A DNA stretch of 49,607 bases from Lachnospiraceae bacterium (GTDB taxonomy: Bacteria; Bacillota; Clostridia; Lachnospirales; Lachnospiraceae): the NCBI GenBank assembly GCA_014804365.1, contig JAAUZX010000011.1, positions 1-49,607 on the forward strand. The letters run 5' to 3'. The position numbers and the translations under genes are program-made. The notes under the pieces are model-generated. The model saw nothing but the letters and a program-made list of their open reading frames with translations. It made no database searches and had not been told where the DNA came from. Of this stretch, positions 43,385 through 49,607 are shown one piece after another. Every line of letters begins with the position of its first letter. Position 1 is the first letter of the stretch.

Positions 43385-44147
43385 GATAAAATCAGCTTTT
43401 GAAAACGGAAAAGCATTTATTGCTTTTATCACCTGCGGCGACCCCGACTTAGAGACCACTGCTGCCGCTGTCCGTGCCGCAGTGGAGAACGGTGCCGACC
43501 TGATCGAACTTGGGATTCCTTTTTCCGATCCCACTGCCGAAGGTCCTGTCATCCAGGGCGCTAATATCCGCGCATTAAGCGGCGGTGTTACCACTGACAA
43601 GATTTTTACATTTGTCAAAGAACTTCGTCAGGATGTCAAAGTCCCGATGGTGTTTATGACCTACGCTAACGTTATTTTTTCCTATGGAACGGAACGATTC
43701 ATCTCAACATGCCGCGATATTGAAATTGACGGGCTGATCCTGCCCGACCTGCCTTTTGAGGAAAAAGATGACTTTCTTCCTATATGTCATGAGTACGGGG
43801 TGGATCTGATATCCCTGATCGCACCTACTTCCGAAAACCGTATCGCCATGATCGCAAAGGAGGCCGACGGTTTCCTATACATCGTATCTTCTCTCGGTGT
43901 CACCGGAACGAGAAGTGAGATAAAGACCGACCTGAAATCCATTGTTGATGTAGTGCGCCAGAATACCGATATTCCGTGTGCTATCGGCTTCGGTATTTCC
44001 ACACCCGAACAGGCTAAGAAGATGGCGGATATCTCTGATGGAGCCATTGTCGGTTCAGCGATTATTAAACTGCTGGAAAAACACGGTAAAGACGCGCCGA
44101 AGTATGTCGGGGAATATGTTAAATCGATGAAAGAGGCGCTACGATAA
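43377..44147 (+). CDS. trpA: Tryptophan synthase alpha chain
   Basis: Cleaves indole-3-glycerol phosphate and channels indole to TrpB. The 256 residues show the catalytic Glu in [19 protein letters not shown] and the Asp in [20 protein letters not shown] and [10 protein letters not shown] are also conserved. The start overlaps trpB and follows GGGAGG. It is the last gene of the trpEGDCFBA operon. Confidence 0.96.
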   Translation: MSKIKSAFENGKAFIAFITCGDPDLETTAAAVRAAVENGADLIELGIPFSDPTAEGPVIQGANIRALSGGVTTDKIFTFVKELRQDVKVPMVFMTYANVIFSYGTERFISTCRDIEIDGLILPDLPFEEKDDFLPICHEYGVDLISLIAPTSENRIAMIAKEADGFLYIVSSLGVTGTRSEIKTDLKSIVDVVRQNTDIPCAIGFGISTPEQAKKMADISDGAIVGSAIIKLLEKHGKDAPKYVGEYVKSMKEALR

Positions 44148-44181
44148 CGAATAAAAAAAATATATATGCATATGCTTAAAT

Positions 44182-44214
44182 ATGCTTGCATTTTATGCGA
44201 GCATAGTATATGAT
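44182..44214 (+). promoter_or_regulatory. Strong promoter after trpA, overlapping a hairpin
   Basis: TTGCAT (44186-44191), exactly 17 nt, TATGAT (44209-44214). The -35 and spacer also form a 10-bp stem, ATGCTTGCAT/ATGCGAGCAT (44182-44191, 44195-44204), with one G-U. That stem may act as the trp operon's end structure. It marks the start of a new transcript near 44221. Confidence 0.65.
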
Positions 44215-44220
44215 GTAGTT

Positions 44221-44415
44221 AGTAAGCTGTAATCAGCGGTGGGTTGACACCTAAAATCTGAGACGTTATCCGGACATAGGTGCCGGAAGTTGGCAGGCAA
44301 CGGAAAAACCTGAGATGTTATCCGGACATAGGTGCCGGAAGTTGGCAGACAACGGAAAAATCAACCATAAAAAGGGAGTGTTGTAGCTGCGGCACAGACA
44401 TTCCCTTTTCTTATA
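44221..44415 (+). ncRNA. Candidate structured RNA with two tandem 51-nt units and terminator
   Basis: Two units (44258-44308 and 44310-44360; 49 of 51 bases identical) each contain CCGG-ACATAGGTG-CCGG and GTTG/CAAC stems and end in GGAAAAA. They sit inside an outer stem GGTTGA/TCAACC (44242-44247, 44361-44366). A single CACCTA (44248-44253) is complementary to the TAGGTG loop of either unit (44277-44282, 44329-44334). It has its own promoter and ends in an intrinsic terminator. No protein reading frame is credible across it. It could be a tandem-aptamer leader for the gene at 44492 or a free small RNA. I do not recognise it as a known riboswitch. Confidence 0.65.
44370..44414 (+). terminator. 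Intrinsic terminator of the tandem RNA
   Basis: AAAAGGGAGTGT (44370-44381) pairs with ACATTCCCTTTT (44398-44409) with one G-U, followed by CTTAT after the T-run. Confidence 0.8.
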
Positions 44416-44491
44416 TCGGATCGACAAATCACGTCTCCTATATAAGGCAGCTCTTTAAAACATTTCTTAAACACAACTAAAGGACACATCT

Positions 44492-45157
44492 ATGGACAAA
44501 AGAAAAGCAATACAAATCATGACAAACGCCGCCTCTTTATATAATCGAAATCTGAACGATCAAAAAGTTCTCTTTCTCTATGGCTCAGCTTCTGAAATCA
44601 AAAAACAAATACGGATCGGAGACTGTTACGATCTGCCTTTAAAATGCTATGAAGTTGCATTTCACCGATATAATTTTCTACATTTGACAGGAGCAAAAAC
44701 AAACCATTTCAATGTATCATCTGCTGTTTATTTTTACGAAAAATGCCTTAACCACCGCTTAACTGAAAGTGATTTCTATTTCGCAAAAGATGGTTCCACC
44801 GAACAAAAGCTGAGTATATTGGAGCGTATGATGAATATTAAGCAAAATGCAACCATGATCGGCAATTTCACCGACCATGGTGTAAAGCTTTTTACTGAAA
44901 AGGCCGTCGGAAATATATGCGGCTGTATCGGCTTTGTTAATGATCGCAATACTAATCTGAATGTTCCGAATACTCTTCTAAAGAAAGACAGCCGGGATGT
45001 AGTCGCATTCCCTCTCCAAAAAGTATATGCTGTTATTTCCAAAGACTACAATGAGGAAAAATATTCCATACTGGAAAAGATAGATTCCGGTATTGATATA
45101 AAAAAATATTCTTTCTCAGAAGAAATTGAGAGAATGATAGCCCGGGAAAAATTATAG
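44492..45157 (+). CDS. Putative PBECR4-like domain protein
   Basis: A 221-residue soluble protein. The opening (residues 1-80, KVLFLYGSASEIKKQIRIGD, PLKCYEVAFHRYNFLHLTGAK) resembles the PBECR4 group of small nuclease-like domains (barnase/EndoU/colicin/RelE-like), often found in phage and toxin contexts. This is from memory of the motif, not a search. The rest (85-221) has FYEKCLNHRL, FTDHGVKLFTEKAVGNICGCIGF and VVAFPLQKVYAVISKDYNE. The ATG follows AAGGA. The tandem structured RNA and its terminator lie directly upstream and may control it. AT-rich codon use compared with the trp genes hints at acquisition. Confidence 0.55.
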   Translation: MDKRKAIQIMTNAASLYNRNLNDQKVLFLYGSASEIKKQIRIGDCYDLPLKCYEVAFHRYNFLHLTGAKTNHFNVSSAVYFYEKCLNHRLTESDFYFAKDGSTEQKLSILERMMNIKQNATMIGNFTDHGVKLFTEKAVGNICGCIGFVNDRNTNLNVPNTLLKKDSRDVVAFPLQKVYAVISKDYNEEKYSILEKIDSGIDIKKYSFSEEIERMIAREKL

Positions 45158-45210
45158 TATTCACCAATTTATAAACATTAAGTTTTTGTCCACAAAACAT
45201 CGTCGGCTTG

Positions 45211-46416
45211 TTACCTCGCCTTCACAAACGCCCTCCGAATCAGCAACAGTGCCCCGACACTGATCACCGTATACACGATCACTACCATTGCCACATACGA
45301 GATGATAACATTTCCCATCTTATAACTCACAAACGATCCCATCATTTCTTCCAGGTTACATGCCCTGACCGGAAAAAGATAATTGATATGATTCCACAAA
45401 CCGCTTCCCTTGCTCATGGGGAAAAATGCCGGTGCAATGATGATCGTTGCCCCGATGACCAGCGTCGCAAGCGAGGAACGCACCCCGGCGGAACTGCACA
45501 GCAGTACCAGTGCAAGCGCGATACCGATGAGCACAACAATCGCAAGGTTACAAAGACACGCCTGCCCGACAGTGAGATTATACGGTATCACCGAGTTCCA
45601 TAATTGCACCGGCAGATCAGCACCCGGCAGTCCTACCACCAAAGCGATTGAGCCTACTGTAAGCAGCGCGCCACCCATCAGATATCCCACTACGAAAAGT
45701 ACGGAAACCGCAATCTTAGACCAGATCATCCTGTCTTTTCCATACTTTGTCGTAAGCAACAGAAACGCTGCGCCGGACTCATACTCGGCAGAAAAGACGG
45801 AACTCGTGCATATGACAACAACAAACAGCAGATATACGCCCACAAAAACTAAGTCCCAGATATAATTCATAACGCTCTGGTCTCCCCACCGGAACGGAAT
45901 ATTTGTATTCTCCGCCTTTTCAATCCAATACGCTTTCTCTGATTCCGTATAATTGCCATAAGAAAAATCACAGTTGAGATAATCTGTAATCTTCTCCATA
46001 CGATGTTCATAAAATCTTGCGCCGTCCGTCAGATCGAGTTCTCCCAAAGCATTTCTATCTATTATGTTTTCTCTCATGTCCGTATAATTTTGCGCTGCGA
46101 AATAAAAGATTTCTCCCAGCGGACGAATAACTTCCATATATGCCTCATCGCTCTCTAAATCCATGTCATGACTTTGTATCTCACTGATAAGTTCCATCAT
46201 GTACTCCTCAGTGATCGCATCCGTCTGCGCCTTAGCCCTTGCCTGCTCCATACAGATTGCCTCGATTCCCTCTATGTAACCGTCTGTCTTTTCATCATAG
46301 AAGCGCTCCTGCGTAACATAGTTAAATACACATACACCAATCAGTATATAGCCCAGCAGCATAGCAATCACATTCAGTCTGCGCTCAAATATTTTCTTCC
46401 ATTCATATCTCATCAT
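45211..46416 (-). CDS. ABC transporter permease (ABC-2 type)
   Basis: A 401-residue membrane protein. The first TM helix (about 14-34) is followed by a large extracytoplasmic, acidic domain (about 36-185). Five more TM helices follow (from about 186, with SSVFSAEYESGAAFLLLTTKYGKDR in a cytoplasmic loop typical of ABC-2 permeases). It is the last gene of the sigma factor operon, 58 nt after its ATPase. The substrate is unknown; related systems export peptides, antibiotics or lipids, or act as stress-response transporters. Confidence 0.85.
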   Translation of the reverse strand: MMRYEWKKIFERRLNVIAMLLGYILIGVCVFNYVTQERFYDEKTDGYIEGIEAICMEQARAKAQTDAITEEYMMELISEIQSHDMDLESDEAYMEVIRPLGEIFYFAAQNYTDMRENIIDRNALGELDLTDGARFYEHRMEKITDYLNCDFSYGNYTESEKAYWIEKAENTNIPFRWGDQSVMNYIWDLVFVGVYLLFVVVICTSSVFSAEYESGAAFLLLTTKYGKDRMIWSKIAVSVLFVVGYLMGGALLTVGSIALVVGLPGADLPVQLWNSVIPYNLTVGQACLCNLAIVVLIGIALALVLLCSSAGVRSSLATLVIGATIIIAPAFFPMSKGSGLWNHINYLFPVRACNLEEMMGSFVSYKMGNVIISYVAMVVIVYTVISVGALLLIRRAFVKAR

Positions 46417-46474
46417 AACCTTGTCTTCCTCTCTTCAAAGTCAAATATTTCTGTTCACTTCATTCCGATAACAG

Positions 46475-47224
46475 TCAGATTTCTTCCTCGGAAAAATAGA
46501 ACAGATAAAGCTTCTCCAGATTAAACTTCTCCGGTTCCTCATCCCCCGACACTTCCAGATAATGTCTTTTCAAATCCTCCAATGTTCCCTGTGCAATAAA
46601 CTGCCCCTGCTTCATCAGGAATATCCAGTCCGCGATCTCCTCTACATCCGACACGATATGGGTGGAGAGAATGACGATCCGCTCTTTCCCCAATTCTGCA
46701 ATCATATTGCGAAAACGTACCCGCTCCTTCGGGTCTAATCCCGCCGTAGGCTCATCCAGCACAAGAATCTTCGGATCGTTCAGCAACGCCTGCGCAATAC
46801 CCAGCCGCTGCCGCATACCGCCGGAAAAGGTTTTGATCTTATGCCGCATTTCGTTCGCCAGTCCCACCTTTTGCAAAAGCAGTTTACTCTGTTGCTTGGC
46901 ATAACTTCGGTTCAAGCCTTTTAGGGACGCAATGTATAACATAAATTCCATCGCGGTAAAATTAGGATAATATCCGAAATCCTGCGGCAGATATCCAAGC
47001 AGATCCCTATACCTTCCTTCCATTGCTCCGATTTCCTCGCCGCCAAGCCGAATCTCACCGCTGCTGATCTCGGCAATTCCGCATATCATACGCATAAGAG
47101 TCGTTTTGCCTGCGCCGTTTGCACCGAGGAGTCCATATACGCCTTCTCTTAAAGTTGTGCTCAGGCGGTCTACTGCAATCTTATTTTTATACTGTTTTGT
47201 CACTCGGTCTAATATCAGTTCCAT
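46475..47224 (-). CDS. ABC transporter ATP-binding protein
   Basis: A 249-residue ATPase. Walker A GANGAGKTT (Lys40), Q-loop, signature FSGGMRQRLGIAQ, Walker B ILVLDEPTAGLD and the switch His in ILSTHIV are all intact, so it should be active. It energises the permease at 45211. The start lies just inside the end of a small frameshifted ORF, suggesting former coupling. Confidence 0.95.
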   Translation of the reverse strand: MELILDRVTKQYKNKIAVDRLSTTLREGVYGLLGANGAGKTTLMRMICGIAEISSGEIRLGGEEIGAMEGRYRDLLGYLPQDFGYYPNFTAMEFMLYIASLKGLNRSYAKQQSKLLLQKVGLANEMRHKIKTFSGGMRQRLGIAQALLNDPKILVLDEPTAGLDPKERVRFRNMIAELGKERIVILSTHIVSDVEEIADWIFLMKQGQFIAQGTLEDLKRHYLEVSGDEEPEKFNLEKLYLFYFSEEEI

Positions 47225-47404
47225 ATTTCAAGCCCTTTCCTTTTTTCAAATTCTGATATTTCATGCTCTGCTTTCTCGTATTGTACTGTTACAAATCCCA
47301 CTGTTTCCGTGTTTCCCTTTATTTCCACCGTGCCTGCCCGCTCAATCTTACTTCATATAATCTGCCCAATTCTTTTCTTTTTTTCTGTTTATCCCCTTAC
47401 TCAT
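47215..47404 (-). pseudogene. Small ORF broken by a probable one-base insertion
   Basis: An ATG at 47404 overlaps the stop of the upstream membrane protein gene (ATGAGTAA overlap, like trpB/trpA). It opens MSKGINRKKEKNWADYMK and then meets TAA at 47348. Removing the T within AAGTAAGATT restores a 62-residue frame. That frame continues KIERAGTVEIKGNTETVG, has a lysine/glutamate-rich end, and stops at 47215, overlapping the ATPase start. The tight fit at both ends suggests a real small gene that is now frameshifted, a sequencing error, or a programmed shift. No family recognised. Confidence 0.4.
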
Positions 47405-48233
47405 ATTGCGCGATCTGCTCATAGCTGGACAATTTTCCGTTCAGGCACACAAACTGCCGGATAACAAATACAACACCGACTGCGCACACCATGCACCACG
47501 CCTTGAACCACTCCGGTTGATACCATCCGAAGTATTTTGTATTTCCGACTACCACCAAGGCTACCATCATCACATAGATTCCCACCGCCGCACTCCTCAG
47601 CAATTCTCCCTGACAGTATTGCATCAATTTGAGCAAAATTCCCGTCGCAATGACCATCGGCGTAAACCCATAGATCAAGAGCCTTCCCACATCTGAGTCC
47701 AAACGGGAATGCAGACAGACAATACATATCATCGGCAGGATCGCATGCACCACGCACAGGGACGACAACCGAATCATTACCGCACTGCGCAGAGAATACT
47801 TCGTCGCATACTCAATTTCCAGCATACTTCTGTGGTACACCTTCGTAACTTCTTCTACCGTAAGCAATATGAGAAGCGGTGTAAGAATCGAGACCGCCAC
47901 CAGTATCTCATTTCCATCTGATTCCCCGAAAAAGTACGACACACCATACTGCATCATGTAAAAGAAAAGTGCGATCCACACAATCTGCCAGATCAGGCAG
48001 TATCTTCCCAGATAACCGATCTGTTCCCATATAAAATTCCACACGGTTCCTCTCGTGCATGATGCGGGGGCAGAGTTCAAGCCCGTCATTTGTGAAAGGC
48101 TTTTGCACTCTTTAGCATGCTGCATTTCTATCTGCATAAGCCCCTGTATTCTGAGCTCTTTTTCCATCGGCACAATCTTCTCGCATGCCGATGCATATTG
48201 TCTTAATTGTCTCTTAATCTCCCTTGGTTCCAT
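47397..48233 (-). CDS. Six-TM membrane protein, possible anti-sigma factor
   Basis: A 278-residue protein of unknown family. A basic/acidic cytoplasmic N-terminus (about 1-70; MEPREIKRQLRQYASACEKI, then an amphipathic helix with Cys) precedes about six TM helices. It overlaps the sigma factor gene by 20 nt and follows GGAGGCGTCC. A membrane protein translationally coupled to an ECF-type sigma factor, with its soluble part at the N-terminus, is the usual layout of an anti-sigma factor. There is no ZAS zinc motif, so this is inference. Confidence 0.65.
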   Translation of the reverse strand: MEPREIKRQLRQYASACEKIVPMEKELRIQGLMQIEMQHAKECKSLSQMTGLNSAPASCTRGTVWNFIWEQIGYLGRYCLIWQIVWIALFFYMMQYGVSYFFGESDGNEILVAVSILTPLLILLTVEEVTKVYHRSMLEIEYATKYSLRSAVMIRLSSLCVVHAILPMICIVCLHSRLDSDVGRLLIYGFTPMVIATGILLKLMQYCQGELLRSAAVGIYVMMVALVVVGNTKYFGWYQPEWFKAWCMVCAVGVVFVIRQFVCLNGKLSSYEQIAQYE

Positions 48234-48684
48234 GGACGCCTCCTTCCGTTTCAGATAACAGTTCCAATCCTTTTTTCACCCTGTACTTAGCAAGTGAAGG
48301 ACTGATTTTAAGGATTACCGCAATATCCTTGTATCGTAGGTTCTGAAAATACCGCAGCATGACCGCCTCCCGAAACTCCTCAGGCAGGCTCATGACCATC
48401 TGCCTGATTACTACCGTTTCCTCTATACGCTCCGCTGCTTCCGGTTCCGGAAGCTCCTCCATGTAAAGCGGCGTTTTCTTTTTGTAACAGTCGTGACACT
48501 TATTCTTTGCAATCGTATAGAGATAGTTCCTGGTCTTACCTATATCACGGTACTCTTCATAGTGCTCGATGAAACTCACAAAAGTATCCTGACACAAATC
48601 CTCCGCCATGGCGCGGCTTGCTACATGATGGTAACAATACCGGAAGATCTCATCGTAATACTTCCGTATAATTTTCTCAAGCAC
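48214..48684 (-). CDS. ECF-type RNA polymerase sigma factor
   Basis: A 156-residue sigma-70 family protein with only regions 2 and 4. Region 2 (about 5-70) has YYDEIFRYCYHHVASRAMAEDLCQDTFVSFIEHYEEYRD and RNYLYTIAKNKCHDCYKK. Region 4 (about 100-150) has LPEEFREAVMLRYFQNLRYKDIAVILKISPSLAKYRVKKGL. The start is GTG at 48684, 7 nt after GGAGG; the overlapping ATG is out of frame, and the ATG at 48735 lies inside the promoter. It heads the operon with the membrane protein and an ABC exporter, which is probably its regulon. Confidence 0.9.
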   Translation of the reverse strand: MLEKIIRKYYDEIFRYCYHHVASRAMAEDLCQDTFVSFIEHYEEYRDIGKTRNYLYTIAKNKCHDCYKKKTPLYMEELPEPEAAERIEETVVIRQMVMSLPEEFREAVMLRYFQNLRYKDIAVILKISPSLAKYRVKKGLELLSETEGGVHGTKGD

Positions 48685-49056
48685 ATGATCACCTCCCTCT
48701 ATCCTGTATAACGAATAGAATAATAAAAAAGTCAAAGTTTTTTATTTTATATCATGTCCCACACATTCCGGAATGTCTACACCAAAAGTAAATTCCTTCG
48801 AAATTAACAAAAGTAAATTCCTTCGGAATTAACTTTGCGAGATTTGCTTGCTTACGCTTCACAAACTCGTACCTGAGCGGGCAATTTTCTATAGAATAAA
48901 TATAAACTTTATTACTGTTTACGGAATATTAGCACAGAATCGCACGTCTAATAAACCCTTGTACCGCTCAAATTTCTATGATAAACTTTGTATGTTAAAA
49001 AATGATTTTGATCGAATATGTTTACACAATGTTTTAATGCAGAAACGAGGATGAGT
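48685..49056. repeat. Intergenic region with tandem 25-bp repeat and palindromes
   Basis: A 25-bp unit AAAAGTAAATTCCTTC... occurs twice in tandem (48784-48808 and 48809-48833) with a single A/G difference. The second copy folds as a hairpin with a C-TTCG-G tetraloop. CGAG-A-TTTG/CAAACTCG (48838-48869) follows, then a spaced TGAGCGG/CCGCTCA pair (48874-48880, 48963-48969). The rest is AT-rich leader for the gene at 49057. No ORF is credible. Confidence 0.6.
48704..48735 (-). promoter_or_regulatory. Promoter of the sigma factor operon
   Basis: Minus strand TTGACT, about 18 nt of T-rich spacer, TTATAC, roughly 20 nt before the GTG start. The short leader fits a promoter used directly by this gene. 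Confidence 0.4.
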
Positions 49057-49607
49057 ATGAAAAAATTTAGTAATTCTATTAAGGGGATAGTATGCTTAGG
49101 CATATTACTTTTTTTTGGTACGGGAAGTTATGCTAATGCAGCGGAGCTGCCGGAGGTGCAGACTGAAAGTACTGTAGTCGATACAAGACCGGATTATGTT
49201 ATTTATGTGAACAGAGCTTTAAATTGTATTACAGTTAAGCAGTTGGATGAGGACGGAGATCTGACGCCGGTTAAGTCAATCGTTTGTTCCTGCGGGCGGG
49301 AAGGTCACGAAACGCCAGAAGGCACATTTCGAACCTCTGATTATTACGAGTGGCGCAAAATGGTAGATGGCACTTACGGCAGATATGTAGTGCGCTTTAA
49401 TAAAAAGATTCTATTTCATTCCGTACCCTATATTAAGGAGTCTCCGGACACTTTAGAGTGGGAAGAATATAATAAACTGGGACAGAATGCGTCTTTAGGC
49501 TGCATCAGAATGTCTGTGGAAGATGCTAAGTGGATTTACGATAACTGTAAGCCGAGAACCAAAGTAATTGTGTATTCCGACTATGAGGAAGCCGGAGAGC
49601 TCGGAAA
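49057..49607 (+). CDS. Secreted L,D-transpeptidase (YkuD), cut by window edge
   Basis: The first 183 residues are in the window. A signal peptide (about 1-24, ending YANA) is followed by a YkuD catalytic domain: YVIYVNRALNCITVKQL, PVKSIVCSCGREGHETPEGTF, and the active-site Cys in ASLGCIRMSVEDAKWIYDN with the upstream His in LFHSVPY. These enzymes form 3-3 peptidoglycan cross-links or attach proteins to the wall. The usual SHGC form is SLGC here, a common variant. The ATG at 49057 follows GAGG; the ATG at 49051 is too close to it. Confidence 0.9.
   Translation, partial: MKKFSNSIKGIVCLGILLFFGTGSYANAAELPEVQTESTVVDTRPDYVIYVNRALNCITVKQLDEDGDLTPVKSIVCSCGREGHETPEGTFRTSDYYEWRKMVDGTYGRYVVRFNKKILFHSVPYIKESPDTLEWEEYNKLGQNASLGCIRMSVEDAKWIYDNCKPRTKVIVYSDYEEAGELG

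Noticed and set aside
44280..44480. Open frame of 66 codons across the tandem RNA repeat
   Set aside because: It starts inside the first repeat unit, lacks a ribosome binding site, and runs through the terminator. The repeat is better explained as RNA structure.
1..49607. CRISPR array, insertion sequence, prophage or tRNA/rRNA genes
   Set aside because: No regularly spaced repeats, transposase or integrase motifs, phage structural genes or cloverleaf-like sequences were seen by eye on either strand.

Overview
The window looks like a chromosomal segment from a gut- or rumen-type Lachnospiraceae (Clostridia). The evidence is Gram-positive style lipoproteins and strong GGAGG ribosome binding sites, a T-box-controlled trp operon, an LplABC/YesMN-type oligosaccharide import system, a DUF1934 protein, a CwlO-like NlpC/P60 hydrolase and a chemoreceptor. 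No insertion sequence, prophage, CRISPR array, rRNA or tRNA gene was seen. Both ends are cut inside genes: a response regulator on the left and an L,D-transpeptidase on the right.

Layout. 1-13.6 kb is mostly minus-strand housekeeping: a response regulator start, a large GT-C-like membrane protein behind a promoter with a G9 tract in its spacer, a methyl-accepting chemotaxis protein, an NlpC/P60 hydrolase, asnS, a trigger-factor-like lipoprotein, and an ispE-gntR-small membrane protein-murI-DUF1934 operon with putative GntR operators at its promoter. Two plus-strand genes of unknown function (8.7 kb and 13.0 kb) lie among them; the second has a sigma-28-like promoter. A beta-lactamase-fold serine hydrolase follows at 13.7-14.9 kb.

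15.2-34.0 kb is a carbohydrate locus best explained as uptake and cytoplasmic breakdown of xyloglucan oligosaccharides. It holds GH42 beta-galactosidase and GH29 alpha-fucosidase (plus strand), a YesN-like response regulator (plus), a solute-binding lipoprotein with two CUT1 permeases (minus), a YesM-like histidine kinase overlapping a GH31 alpha-xylosidase, a GH74 family protein without a signal peptide (minus), and a divergent second GH31 of the YicI type (plus). No beta-glucosidase or transporter ATPase gene is present; these may lie elsewhere.

34.1-36.8 kb has an acidic lipoprotein and a two-gene module encoding an HTH-DUF3990 (ADP-ribosyltransferase-like) fusion and a small partner, with a direct-repeat operator at the promoter. 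36.8-44.15 kb is a complete tryptophan operon, trpEGDCFBA, behind a T-box leader with a UGG specifier. Directly after it, 44.18-44.42 kb holds a separate promoter, a tandem pair of 51-nt structured units inside an outer stem, and an intrinsic terminator. This is a candidate riboswitch-like or small RNA, followed by a possible PBECR4-type gene. 45.2-48.7 kb is a minus-strand sigma factor-membrane protein-(frameshifted small ORF)-ABC ATPase-ABC permease operon. The window ends in a secreted YkuD L,D-transpeptidase.

The most interesting features are mostly non-coding: the G-tract promoter, the tandem RNA after trpA, and several nested-palindrome intergenic elements (8.4, 18.8, 19.1, 37.2 and 48.8 kb) that look like members of a structured intergenic family. 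All functional calls come from reading motifs by eye; no database search was run.
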